From Coriaria nepalensis (Eukaryota > Streptophyta > Magnoliopsida > Cucurbitales > Coriariaceae), in assembly GCA_027186245.1 (NCBI GenBank), contig CP114481.1, forward strand, positions 754,001 through 818,000: a stretch of DNA of 64,000 bases, written 5' to 3'. Position 1 is the stretch's first letter, and each line of letters begins with the position of its first letter. A program made the position numbers and the translations under genes. Under the pieces are notes generated by a model that was given only the letters and a program-made list of their open reading frames with translations, did not search any database and was not told where the DNA came from. Of this stretch, positions 32,086-45,225 are shown in pieces.

Positions 32086-33984
32086 TGAAGTAGGCAGGAA
32101 GGTATGAGGGTTTATGGTTAATGATATTGTGAAGGGGTATTTCTATTAAAGAAGATGACTAGTTATAGTAGCAATAGTGGCGGAGACTTCAACCAAATGG
32201 TGGTTCGTTTGTATCGATTAGAAGCCCATGTGGTGGTGAAATCTAGAGGTTCCTGTAATTGGGATAGTTTGACAAGGAAAAGGTTTGGTGGGTTATTGTC
32301 CTTTGTATTTGTATTTCGGAGAATCCAATGATTTTTAGGTAGGTAATATTTATGGGTTTTAAGTATATCATGTTATCCTCATTACTTTATAAATTTCTAA
32401 AGGAAGCATTGTTTGCATTCATAGTCGATCAAAAGTCGGCTTATAAACTATTTACTAGTTCTCATCGTTTTGTCATATTACCATTACATGGAGTAAAAGT
32501 TAGTTTAAGGCTGATAAATTTGCACTAATTTAGAAATCACTTGTTTCTTGGATAGTTAAATAGCTCATTAAGGTCATATAAATTATAATTAATATTCCTT
32601 CAATCTTCCAATTAGTTTACAATGACCTTTCTCATTCCTTCTTTCTTTTTTTTTTTGTTTTTTTGGCACTTTTTTCTTTATACATTTTCAATAAAAATAT
32701 CAGCCAATTTGATAGAAGTTCGATCTTATTAAACTATATATATATATATATATAATATAGTTGGTGAGACTAATTATAATTTATATGACCCTTATAATAT
32801 TTTCGTGTTTGACCAAAGTATTCATATTATAAATAAGACAAACGGTATCATTTATTGACATTGTAATTTAGCAAAAGTATCCTTATTTATCAACTTTCTT
32901 GAAGGTAAATGAGAAATTTTATTTATTTTATATGAATTTATTTAATACTTTTTTATAGTTTTTTCTATAATATGGCTTCATGTATATTATCATAAAAAAT
33001 AATATAAAATAAATTAAGTGAATAAGAGTTAATCCTCTTAATTTTTTATTTTACTAAACTTTAATTTCTTAAACTTATAAAATTAGACGTCTCTTTCATT
33101 TTCATAAACTATATTAATATTTTTAATTTTAATTTTCAAACTATGTTAAAAAAATATCACATTTTATTAAATTAATATATTCTTTAATATGATTTGGGCT
33201 TTTGATCATATTTTGAACTAATTTTTAAATAAATCAATTTTTTTTAAATCGAATAAATAATAATTATATATATAAAATACTATTAATTTTTGTAATTAAA
33301 TTTTTCTTGACAAAATAAAGAAAGAACATAAGTTTAATTTACCAAATTAGAGGAATAAAAATCTATTTTTATAAATTTAAATACATTTAATAAAAGGAAA
33401 ATTTAAAAAGTTCAACTCTAATAAGCTAGATTTCTAGCCTAATAATTATTTGTTTCATTAAATAAAATTGCCTAATAAATTAAAGGGGAAAAAAGAGCTA
33501 TTAAAAATAATGCACGCGTCATAAGTCGCGTGGCAAAAGCCACTGTCTAAATCCGCCGTATTACTTGATCCTTCCTCTCCCTAAATCCCTGTGCATTCAA
33601 ACATGGCGTAAGATAGCCGACTTCACCTATCTCCATGAAAGAGTCGTTAACCTACGCCCGCAATCCATCCGAATCCTATTTAACCTGCGCCACCACCTTC
33701 TTCACGATTATGTGCTTTCCGTCTTCCCCAGATTCTTTTTTCCTTTTTAGGAGAAGCCAAAGTCGTATAAAGAAGTTTCTCAGAAATAAACAAATTTCAT
33801 CTCGTAAAATCCTTGGTCGTTTCGGATTGAGAAATGCGATTAGGGCTGTTGCTGGGATCGATAGCGACGTTTTTCGATTATAAAGGTCTGGATTGGTTTT
33901 TTGTTAGGGTTTCGAGGTTAGAGAAGAAGACTAAGGTAGGATTTAGGTTTTTTAGTTTCTTAGGGATTTAGGGATTCTTCGATC
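32086..33984. other. Divergent intergenic region, kelch and SNF2 genes
   Basis: Very AT-rich from 32330 to 33500 with a (TA)n tract near 32735-32755. The GC-richer 33500-33984 is the likely promoter and 5' UTR of the SNF2 gene; several short ATG-started frames precede the chosen start. No other gene seen. Confidence 0.45.
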
Positions 33985-36900
33985 ATGTTGATGGCGGACG
34001 GAGGATCGAATTATTGCGAGAAAATTGATGAGGATGACGAGTATGAGGAGTTTTCAAGTGAGGACTTGTATATTGAAATCGATGCGCTTCTTAACATGCT
34101 TGACGAGAGTTCAGATGAATTGCAGGTAGTTTGTGATGCTACTTCTTCTTCTAAAAAAGTTTCATTTGCTTTATGGTTTATTAGAATATCTTATATGCTT
34201 GTTGATCTTCTGATGGGGTTTTTTCAAATCTGGATGCGTTTCTTCCCCTGGTTGAATTTTGAAACCGTCTAGGATAAGCTTAGGTTTCTCTGTTTCATTA
34301 AGTGGCTAATTAATTTAGCTAGTAGTTACCAAATTTCTTCATGTACTTCCAAACCTTCTACGGTATCAATTTCTGGTACTATTTGATTACCTCAACTCAC
34401 TCAGTTGGGCTGAATTAGTGAGTTTAAAACTGCAGAGCAACCAAGAAGATTTGTCATCATCGAAAAATGTGTTACAGGGTGATTCAACTTTTGATGTAGG
34501 CAGCCATGAAAGTTCCCGACTTCATGATAGTAAGTAGAATCATTATCTTATAATTATTTTTTACCATCTTTGTGGAAATTGGAGTTAATTAAACACACTA
34601 TTTTGTACTCTCACATTGTAAAATTTGATTTTTCGTTGATTTGATTGTTCTTTCTATTTAGGTTCTCAGGTGTTGGAACCTGCTCTTCCAGTAAGGGGCG
34701 AGTTAAATTGTCAGTTTCCCTCTACTTGCAATGCAGAAGCTTCAGATTCTAGGCCAGAAAATGTGAGTGCTCTATTAGATTCGTCTGAGAACTCACTTGT
34801 GGTGCTTGACAGTGGAAATCCCGAATTTTCAGCACAAACATCTTCTCCTGTTCCTACTTCCTCAACAAGTCTTCAGGACTGGTCATCACAAATTCCTAGG
34901 AATGAGACTTCCAGCCCTGAAGATATTACAGTGTCTCAATTTGAGAAACACAATGGTCATACATCCTCGAGTTTTTCTGAAGCAGGTCCTATCCATATTT
35001 CAGAGGGAGGAGAGAATTTATATAGTATTGCAAAGGGTGAAACTGAAGCTTGGACTAGGCATGTGAGTGGGGATAATGACTTCAAGTGTAAGTTAGCTTT
35101 TCTTAATTTTTAGAACATAGTAATTGGACTTGTAGTTGCCTTTTAGCTGTAAATTCTCAGCTAGTCCCAAATCTCGGATGAGCACTAATTTATCTTCTAT
35201 TTCAATTGCAGATTATTCTCATATCTCTCTAAATGACCGTGTAGAAGTAAATTTGAGAAATTGTGGCACCTTGGGTGAAAGTAGCATAGAAACATTGGGG
35301 CCTTCAGAAAATAACTCATGCCCATCTGCTGCTATATCCTTTAGGGATCCAGATTTATCTATGCAAAATGCAACATCAACAGAGTCTACAATATGTCAAA
35401 GTTCTGAGGTTTTAAGCAACTTCGACGACCATTATTCAGCCATGCAATATTGTCTGGGTTCAGATGATGTGGTTTTTCCTGATCCCTCAGAGTTTTATTT
35501 TCCAAGAGGTGATTATAGATCTCAAGTTGTTGCTAGTAATGGAGAAATGATGAATGTCATGAAGGACGAAGTAGCAGAGCTTCCTTCTAATAACATAAGC
35601 TCTGATGGAAGGATGGATTGGTACATACAGCAGGGAACAACTGATAAATCAGTCTCAATGATGTCAATGACTGATGATTATTTGGATGCAAGCAGATGGA
35701 AATATAATTGTGAAGGTGACAACTATGTGTCATTAATTAATGACAGCCCTCTGTGCCATGCTAATGATTATCATATGGATGACAAAGCATCAATGAAGCT
35801 CTCAATGGGAACCCAACCATACTTTGCAAGCAAACAAGAAATGGGCAATATGAAGATTGACAGAAATGACGAATTGAATAAATCAAGTAGTGTGAGATAT
35901 CATTCTATTAGAGTTGGCAGATCTTTCAATTCGAAGCTTTGCATTGGCAATGACAGGTTTCTGAACAACAAATTGAAGCCATCATATTCTGCTATATCAC
36001 CTCCCATTTCAAACCAAAATCATGAGTTTGTACAACACGAGGAAGAAGAAATGTTTTCAGCATCTGGAGATTACTATTCCCAAGATATGGGCTACGCAAT
36101 TGATAGAAAATCATGTACTGATGATGGCCATTTGAATTTTAATGTATTAGATGAACATTTGTGTTACACTCAGCCATCCACTTTGAACAAGCGGTTATTG
36201 GTTGTAGAATTAGATGAACAAGGTGGTAAGATGACTCATACTAATCTTTCAGACAATTCCCATTTTGAGGACGAGCCTGACATATGTATTATTGAAAATA
36301 TGAGCCACCCTGCACCTTTGAATCGCACTCTAGTGGTTGCAAATTCTGTTGTTGCTTCACAATCTTCTCAAATTAGTGATTCTAAGAATTTAGTGGGAGT
36401 AGGAAGCATGAGACATAAGGCAAAGGATGAACAATTGATTTTAAGTGCTGCCTTGCAGGTCTGTTCTCTTACTTCTTAAGATTGTTACCTTTTCTGGCCA
36501 TAGCAGTTACTTAGCTTTATGCGTCTTTATGAATGTAAGGTGATTCTATTTCTATCTTTATGAATTTAAGTTGCTCTTACTTGAGATGTTTGCTCATTTA
36601 CTGTCTCATTTACAAACTTGGAGATACTGTAAGTGCTTTTGACAATTTAAAAGACTCGTCTTCCAGTTGAAATTGAGATTCGCAATATGCTTTGCTCTAT
36701 ATCATTTATTTCATGATTGTTTATTAGAATTGTCTATCTTTGTGCTATATGGATGGTTCCAATGTTCATGTGACTTTTTTCCCTTGCAATTATTACAAAT
36801 AACACAAGGATTCACCAAAATTGCTAGTTCCGCCTTTCCTTATTCACGACCATAAATACAATTTATTGTTGGGAATTTCGTGTGAGTTCTGAGATGGTAT

Positions 36901-39900
36901 ATGTGATGATTCAGCATGTCAATGTTATTGGAAATTGTCGTTTATGCTTGGATCTCTGATGGCTAGCATACATTTTCCTTGTGCTGTTTCATTTTACCTG
37001 AAGGGGTTTATTGTGAATAAGACCTTAATGAGGTCCAGGTTGTTTAATGCGTTACAGGATCTTTCTCAGCCGAAATCAGAGGCAAGTCCACCAGATGGTG
37101 CCTTGGCTGTTTCTCTCTTAAGACATCAGGTTCGGGATTCTTCATTACCATTACATATGTATATATATCTACTTTTTCTTTTTTGCCTCTCTCCTTTTCC
37201 CGACAACAATTACTTATCTCAAACAAAATGTAATCTTAAACTTCCGGTTTTTTGGTTGGATTAACTTTAAGCTACTTTGAATTGGTTATGTTTCGATATA
37301 TCTGTACTTACTGGTCTTACTGTTTATTCATTTACTATCCAATTTTTCCTCTTCTAAAAAATGAAACTAAAATTCGATTTTCAGATTCTTTGTTTTTAGT
37401 GCTTTAATTAATTAGCATAACACCTGGTGCAGAAAATTGCATTGTCATGGATGGTTCAGAAGGAGACAACAAGCTTACATTGCTGTGGAGGAATTCTTGC
37501 CGATGACCAGGTTTGAATGCGCTGAGAATTATTTTTATCAGTAACATTGAAATTTAATGACATTAGAATCAAACAATTTGTTTATAGTATCAACAACTCA
37601 TTTATAAAATCACACAATCAAGAATCTCTTAATTATATCCCGGGTTACAATTTGTTTGCAGGGATTGGGAAAAACAATATCAACAATTGCACTTATACTA
37701 AAGGAGAGGCCTCCATGTTTTCAACCCACACAAGATGTGCAACATGGCGAGTTGATGACTTTAAATCTGGATGATGATGAGGATATGCATCAAGTTACAT
37801 CAAGCAGTTCCACAAAGAGTACAAACATCTCAGTACAATCAAAGGGAAGGCCTGCTGCTGGAACCCTTGTTGTTTGTCCAACAAGTGTGCTGAGGCAATG
37901 GGCTGAAGAGTTACATAACAAGGTTACCAGTACAGCTAATCTCTCTGTGCTAGTGTACCATGGAAGTAATCGAACAAAGGATCCTCGTGAGCTCGCCAAA
38001 TATGATGTCGTTATAACGACATACTCCATTGTCAGCATGGAGGTACCAAAGCAGTCTCTTGGTGATGAAGACGATGATGAGAGAGGAAAGGCAGAGGATC
38101 GAGTTGGTTCAACTTGGGAGCTCTCATCTAGTAAGAAAAGAAAATTTTTTTCTAGTTCTAGTAAGAAATATTCAAAGGGTAAGAGGAAAGTGGACAATAC
38201 ACTTCTGGAATCAGTTGCTCGTCCTCTTGCAAAAGTAGGATGGTTTAGGGTAGTACTAGATGAGGCTCAGAGCATCAAGAATCACAGGACGCATGTAGCT
38301 AGGGCTTGTTGGGGCCTTCGTGCTAAACGGAGGTGGTGCTTATCAGGGACTCCTATTCAGAATGCGATTGATGATTTATATAGCTATTTCAGATTTCTCA
38401 GATATGATCCCTATGCTTCCTATAAGTCGTTCTGTTCATCCATTAAGGTGCCAATTAATAGGAATCCATCAAAGGGGTACAAAAAGCTTCAAGCTGTTCT
38501 GCAGACAATAATGCTACGACGCACCAAAGGTGAGATCTCTTGCAAGGTTTGTTTGTATTATTAACCTCAGTCCAGAATTAATTTTGCAAGGCTGAGTGGC
38601 TGACATCCTCTATTACTTGTTGCTGCAGGCACACTTCTTGATGGACAACCAATTATCAATCTACCGTCCAAGGTGGTGGAATTGAAAAAAGTAGAGTTCA
38701 CAGATGAGGAACGTGACTTCTACCTCAAACTAGAGGCTGACTCAAAGGCTCAGTTTGAAGTATGGGTTATTCAGCAAGTTTACTTTGGATTTTCATTTTT
38801 CTGTTGCCATATGCATCATTTGAATCGGTAAACATGAATGTCTCTGTCTTTCAGGAATATGCTGCAGCTGGAACTGTTAAGCAAAATTATGTAAACATTT
38901 TGCTGATGCTACTACGTCTTCGACAAGCTTGTGATCACCCTCTTCTTGTGAGGCCCTACAATTCAAATTCTTTGTGGAGGTCCTCTGCCGAGGTGGCAAA
39001 GAAGCTTCCTTGGGACAAACAGATCTTCCTTCGGAATCGTTTAGAAGCATCTTTGGCAATCTGTGGCATCTGTAATGTATGTTTCATTGTAGTCTTGTGC
39101 TTGTCTATATTTTTGTGGATTTATGCTGCATGTTACATTAATTTCTTATATTTTCCATTTACTTGTAATTGCTTAGAGCTAGTGTTCTATCGATTGCTAT
39201 AGTATATGTAGTATCCGTTGTGGATGTTATGGCATGTATTGTAACACTTTCCTTCTAGCCTTATGGGAAACTGATGTGTTTTTTGTTCAAACTTCTCTGC
39301 TGGTTATGTTTAGGATGTACCTGAAGATGCAGTTGTTTCCGAATGTGGCCATGTTTTCTGCAAGCAATGCATATGTGAACATCTGTCTGGTGATGACAGG
39401 CAGTGCCCTTCAAGACACTGCAAAGTTCAACTTCATATATCATCTATATTTTCTAGATCGACCCTTGATTGTTCCCTTTCTGAGCAATCTAGTTTGGATG
39501 GTTCTCCAAATTGTTCTGGCTCTGAAGTCGGCGATCCAACCGAGCAATTTTCAGAGGATCGCTTGTATAGTTCCTCCAAAATTAAGGCTGCCCTTGAGGT
39601 CCTCCAGTCCTTGAGTAAACCACGAAATGACACTTCTATAGACAATTCTGTACAGAAAGATAGTGAAGGAATTCCTAGCTGTGCTGAGAAATCCTCTTGT
39701 ATTCAACCTACAGAACCTGTAAAGGCAACTACAGAATGCCAGAACTTGATAATGGATGAAAGTTCTAGTAATTCAGATAGCGGGGGTGGAGAGAAAGCAA
39801 TAGTGTTTTCTCAGTGGACAAGAATGCTGGATTTGCTTGAAGCTTGTCTGAAAAATACTTCCATCCAGTACAGAAGACTTGATGGTACTATGTCGGTTGC

Positions 39901-40623
39901 TGCCAGAGATACAGCTGTAAAGGATTTCAACACTCTCCCAGAGGTTTCTATAGATACCGTAGCATCTAATTCACAGAGATGAAACAATAATACATACTAT
40001 TTTGATCATCAAGTCTGTTTTGCTCTCTTGAATTGCTCTGAAAGTTTCTTACTTTTATTTTTTATTTTTCTCTCTTGTAGGTAACTGTTGTGATAATGTC
40101 TTTGAAAGCTGCTAGTCTTGGTCTAAACATGGTTGCAGCTTGTCATGTTCTTTTGCTGGACCTTTGGTGGAACCCAACAACTGAAGATCAAGCAATTGAT
40201 AGAGCGCATCGAATTGGCCAAACTCGTACTGTTAAAGTCTTGCGCTTAACTGTGAAAGAAACAATTGAGGATCGAATTCTAGATCTTCAGGTACGAATCT
40301 TCCAAATATTTTGGAAACCCCTCTCTCTTCTCTGTCTATATTAAACTTTTGAGTTAACCGGAGTTCCTGAATTTTCAGACAACTAGAGTTATTACCTTCG
40401 TGATACAACTTTCAAATTCTATTTAAAACATGTGTACTCTTCATGATATAATTTTAGGACTGTTTCCTTACTGCTGCTGTTCAATTATTCCTGGGCTTAG
40501 ATTTTCCAATTTCTGCAGAGAAAGAAGAGAGAGATGGTTTCCTCTGCATTTGGAGAAGATGAATCGGGCGGTCGACAAACCCGTCTCACCGTGGAGGACC
40601 TGAAATACCTTTTCATGATGTGA
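33985..40623 (+). CDS. SNF2-family RING-domain ATPase, CHR27/CHR28 (FRG) type, 12 exons
   Basis: Exons: 33985-34125, 34436-34529, 34662-35087, 35212-36458, 37058-37129, 37433-37510, 37662-38529, 38629-38759, 38855-39076, 39314-39943, 40081-40290, 40519-40623. All join in frame through GT-AG sites, giving 1407 aa. The first ~640 residues are acidic, Ser-rich and probably disordered. Helicase motif I is [13 protein letters not shown] (~679-691), spanning exons 6-7; motif II is DEAQ (~887) and motif [13 protein letters not shown]3HC4 RING follows (CGIC at ~1090; [20 protein letters not shown]), split across exons 9-10. The helicase C domain has [24 protein letters not shown] and [13 protein letters not shown]. 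The end matches the family ([26 protein letters not shown]). In Arabidopsis, CHR27/CHR28 (FRG1/2) act in RNA-directed DNA methylation; orthology is inferred. A second ATG lies at codon 3. Confidence 0.94.
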
Positions 40624-42380
40624 TGATGATTTTGGTTTTGTGGGGGATTGGGGTGGGGTTAATTCTTTTAGGGTTTTTCTTTTTAGATTTAAGAAAAATT
40701 CTTTACACAGCATTTATCAAATTCTTTTTAGATTTTAGAAAACTTCGTTTCAGCCTGGTATTGACTGCAGCATTAGGAAAATTCACCTGACCATATGTAT
40801 AAAGATCTAGAAAGATAACAGTATGAGTGGCTGTTGAAAAGAAGACATTTGAAATTGTCTATACATAAACATTATAGATAGAATCCCCTGAACCATGTTT
40901 TTCCTATAGAGATAGATACCTTTTCTTTCTACATATATAAACGTTGATAATTGTTTTTTTTTTTTGGGTGGTGTAAAATAAATGTTATACAGAGGTTTTT
41001 CTTTCCTTCATTGTCAGCATTTGGTGCGGTACGAATACATATATAATTTCTAGATCTTTTACTTTGTAAAGTTGATCCTTTTTGTATTGTGAATCACATC
41101 AATTTGGACATAGTGGAATCGAAGTTGTTCTCAAGCTTTCCTTTCTTACTCTCTTTCACCGACATGTCATAATGCATTCGACCCGATTCATTACTACATA
41201 AATTATCAAAATATTATCTATAACTTGATACCGTTTAGAAAAACGATGCAAACCTCTTCACGGTAGCCAATAAATCCATTAAGGAATATATTTGCTAAGG
41301 TTGTTTCTCATACGTAACTTTGAACTCTTTATTAGCTTTAGCCTCATGTGTTGTATGGAATTAGAATATGAAACTTGAAAATGCTCTTTAGAGGGTGGCG
41401 TAGGCAACTTTTAGGGACAGCCTAGAAAGTTAAAAAAGAAAAATAATAATAATTAAGTGGTTCAAATGATGTTATTAGCCACCACCATTTTGGTACACAT
41501 TCTTTTTCTCTTCATCTTGCAACCAATGAAGCTTGTTCTTGGTCTAGAACAGAAGAAGTAGGACAAAATGGAAGTAAAGACATAGGATTGTATATTATAT
41601 AGGAAAATGGGTTGGTGCCAAGCTAGTCTTGTGTGCTATACCAAAAGTTCAAAAAGCTTATACGATGAACCAGAAGCGAAAATAAGCGTGAGTGAAATTC
41701 AAATGATGAACGAATTTTCTAATCCGTCCCTATTCTTTAGGTTATTTATCAATTTCTTCCCTCAACTTTCTTTGATCTAATTGTGAACCCTATACTTTAC
41801 ATCCACTTAATCCGTTGATGATGTATTGATAGTGCCTTCAGAGAGAGAGAGAGAGAGATAAATGATGTAAAAATTGGATGGTCAAGTTAAGGTAGCTAAT
41901 GATTCAACAAGTGGCAAAAGGATGGCCTTTCACTACTTGCTAGCTCACGCTCAATTCTGGTGTACGAAGAACAAGTGATGATGATGCATTTGTCGTGTTT
42001 TATAGTAAACAGCAGACTGTTCATTTGAGTGGAAAATATTCTACCGTTGAAATCTAATAGTGTTTTTAGTCACCAAAACATCGTCTATTTTCTACGGACA
42101 ATTCATTGTTTTAGATAAAGCAAGATATCGCTCTCTCATTTCTAATATCCCCTTTCAAACCAACGAGAAACGCAAGTGTTAACACTAAATATATATATAT
42201 TTATATATTTATATATTTATATATATTGTTGAGTCATTTCAAAATGTATTATATTTATATAGATAATATGCATCTTTATAAATATATCTATTTTATCGAT
42301 TTCTTTTCGAGACAGTACTCAAATCGTTATATTTTTTATATCGGTTTAAACTTATAAGATAAGAAATTCTACTATCATAA
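40624..42380. other. Spacer downstream of SNF2 gene
   Basis: The SNF2 3' UTR comes first, then AT-rich spacer with a T-run near 40953, a (GA)n tract near 41840-41857 and an (ATATTT)n-like tract at 42188-42226. No gene seen. Confidence 0.45.
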
Positions 42381-43473
42381 GACTGTAACAGGTACAACAA
42401 CCGTTCACTAGGGCTTTGGTCGCCTACTCTCCTATCATCAGCCCCCATATACATGTTCTTAGGACTTTCAAATACCTGTGTTTTTTATAAATAGTCATCG
42501 TCAGGCTTGATTGTTGTGACCCCCTTTGCAAGGAGGCATCCCTTCTCCTGAAATTACAGGTCTATTTTGCCAAATTTTTTAGGGAGATTTGTCTCGTGCC
42601 TTTAGGTATTCTCTTAGGTATTCTCTACCTACTCACTTGTGTTAGTTTCGAGTACAGGTACCCTTATGTTGAAGGTTTGAGCTTTTTTTAGAAATATGAC
42701 ATGGGTTACTTTAGCACCGTAGCACTTGCTACCCGAACATTGACTCGAGGTATTTTCTCTATTCATTCATATCGTAAAAAAGCTAGGGCACCTTGCATCC
42801 TGTAACTGATAACCATCTTTGGTGACGTTGGACGGAAATGTCAAAAAAAAAAAAAATTGTTTTAAGCATACAAATAGGTATTTGCTCGATTATGCTTGAA
42901 CAAACATGATAAATACTAAAATCTACCGGAGAGAAACCCAAATTCTTATTTAGTGAAAAGCTTCCAAAAATAACTACAGAGTTCATACTAATATCAAATA
43001 AAACAAATCCTAATAAAAAATTATGAAAAAAATCCTGAAATTTATAAAAAAAAAAAATGGAAAAAAACATAAATGAGCCCACAAACGATGGAATTTGACA
43101 TTGAAAATTTGAAGTCGTGGCCCAGCAAAAACGTAGAAAAAAAACATGCTTGCGGAAGGTATTTACATGCTTAATTCTGACACCCGAGCGAGAAATTATG
43201 CTTGTTTCCGTGAACCTTTTTACTTCAATTTTTTTTTTCCCTAATTGATCCATGAAAATTTTCTCTAACCGCATAATTTGGATTAACCTAACTTCTTCCG
43301 TCCCTCAGACCAATGGAGAGTAGTACAAAAATGTTTAACTTATTATCCATCTGACTATGCCTTTTAGCCTGCTCTAATTAGACCCTAACTCACCCTTTGT
43401 GGACAAACCTCGCAGAAAAACCCTTAAATTTTCAAGAAGTTAGATTCTCACCAATATTTACGTTAGAGTTTAT
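42381..43473 (-). pseudogene. Nuclear plastid DNA insertion: decayed 23S rRNA fragment
   Basis: The minus strand carries the middle of a plastid-type 23S rRNA gene. Read on the plus strand as reverse complement, the landmarks CCGTTCACTAGGGCTTTGGT, GACCCCCTTTGCAAGGAGGC, GGTATTCTCTACCTACTCAC, GAGTACAGGTACCC, AGCACCGTAGCACTTG, GATAACCATCTTT, TTCTTCCGTCCCTC, ACTCACCCTTTGTGGAC and TTCTCACCAATATTTACGTT occur in rRNA order. Most differences from the known plastid sequence are C-to-T or G-to-A, as expected after methylation-driven decay in the nucleus. About 45 bp of the rRNA order is missing near 42441, and about 460 bp of foreign sequence splits it at 42823-43283. It is not a functional rRNA gene. 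Confidence 0.88.
42823..43283. mobile_element. Insertion inside the plastid 23S fragment
   Basis: The rRNA match stops after GATAACCATCTTTGG and resumes at TTAACCTAACTTCTTCCG; in plastid 23S these are adjacent. The about 460 bp between them has A/T homopolymers at both sides. A short TTTGG occurs at each boundary and could be a target-site duplication of about 5 bp. Most of a 163-codon minus-strand frame (42783-43274) lies here but has no recognised domain. The element class is not determined. Confidence 0.55.
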
Positions 43474-44790
43474 TATAACTTAATGTAAAATCAGTTTTTA
43501 TAAATATATAATTTTTATATTCAAGTAGATATATATTATATAATGAACATGAGATATATATAAAAAAAAAAATGGTTTTGTTGGTTTAGATTTTGTACGT
43601 GGGAGAAAATGTTATATGATTGTTCATGAAATAGATAAACCTCGTTAACATGTTAGGTCTAGATTGTAGAATAGTATTTTTATAATAATTTCCTTCACTA
43701 TCCTCCTTTTTTTATCCTAAAATGTCGGATATTATTAATTTTAGCAGAACGCTGTTTGTTTGCAAGCCTACAAAAATTAGGGTAGATTCTAGGGTCTCAA
43801 TCCCTGTGTCTCAGGTGTTGATCAAGAGATAGTCAAAGAACTGCTCAAAGTGGACCATCTGTATGTCCCCCATTATAGGTGCCACATTTTGTGCACAAAT
43901 AGTGCTTGCATATGCCAAATTTTTGGTGTTGAAGTTGACCCTCTATATCTTAAATATAAGATATTTTCAGTAGATAGTAAATTAGGGAATATTAATTTAT
44001 TTTAATTATATATTTAATTAATATAATATATATGATATATATAATTAAAATTAATCGTAATTATAATATATTTAGAAGTATGCTAAATTATATATTGCTC
44101 TTTCTTCATAACAATTTAAACCTTTGAGAATTCAACGTGCTTATAGAAGTATGATGTCTTTGATATATTGATAATCTACACAAAAACTCAGTTTATCTTG
44201 TTTACTTTTATACATTGCCAGTCTAGCTAAATCGATGAACCAACTGCATTTTAATATACATTTCTAGCTGATCATCAAGGAAAGGGGAAAGGAATACTAT
44301 GGATGATTCAATCAGGTTAGGTTTGTTGTTGAATTATCATAAGTCAAAATCTTCATTTTAACAAAGTTGAGGGAGGCAGCCACCTTGCCCCCTTTGGCTT
44401 CATCACCCTTGCATACATCCGATGTAATAGACGGTAGGTTAATAATATTGGATATTCATCGTTGATCCTACTACTTTCACTTAGCCATGTCAAAAAGGAT
44501 GATGCATTTTAGTGGGGTTAATGCTTTATGATAATTGGTTAGTTCTGATTGATAAGTTACCTTCATGGCTTGCCCCCACAAATGGTTGAAAATGTATGCA
44601 ACATGGAATTGATAAGTTAAAGTTACATATGATATTATTTTAAATTAAATGATATGATAGACATACAAAAAAACAAGCATCGGCTAATCCCTTATACATC
44701 TATTTTATTTTTGGTATGTTACTTATATCAAATTAAAACATCTTGGATAGATTTAGTTCACCTAACAAAGTTAGATAAGCTCAATAAAAA

Positions 44791-44849
<59 letters not shown>

Positions 44850-44884
44850 TTTATTAAACTAAGTCTACATATCTATTGAGAATA
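43474..44884. other. AT-rich spacer
   Basis: Contains an AT palindrome-like stretch near 43990-44060 and a long (TA)n tract at about 44797-44846. No gene seen. Confidence 0.45.
44797..44846. repeat. (TA)n microsatellite, about 25 units
   Basis: An uninterrupted AT dinucleotide run, the longest in the window. Confidence 0.95.
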
Positions 44885-45225
44885 TATTTCATTTCTGAAA
44901 ATAAAATTTTGAGAATTTCATATATAATGAAAGATAGATTACTCATCTCATTACTAATTGATTTTAAAATGAAAATTCAAATTTTTAAATAATATCAAAG
45001 TCAGACTCAACACTTAATTAAAATTAACTATAAGACGTACTCCACGTCATCCACATACAAAGTTCACGTTTCCAACTTAAAATAACACAACACATGAATA
45101 TTTCACATCTAAAATGAAAATCTTAAGAATCTCTTATATCTATATATATATATAAGTGAGTTACTCTATATATTATTAATTAATTTTGAGATGAAAGTCT
45201 AAATTTATATACCACTCTAGAATTT
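44885..45225. repeat. LTR-like dispersed repeat, about two copies
   Basis: Same block order as 6030-6475: AATTTCATATATAATGAAAG, then CTCATTACTAATTGATTTTA, then CAACACTTAATTAAA and CCACGTCATCCACATA, and a second partial copy from about 45110. No termini or coding domain recognised. The adjacent 45226-46801 is spacer without a supported gene. Confidence 0.4.

Noticed and set aside
42783..43274. 163-codon minus-strand frame as a gene
   Set aside because: Phe-rich and partly made of rRNA-derived DNA, so most likely fortuitous.
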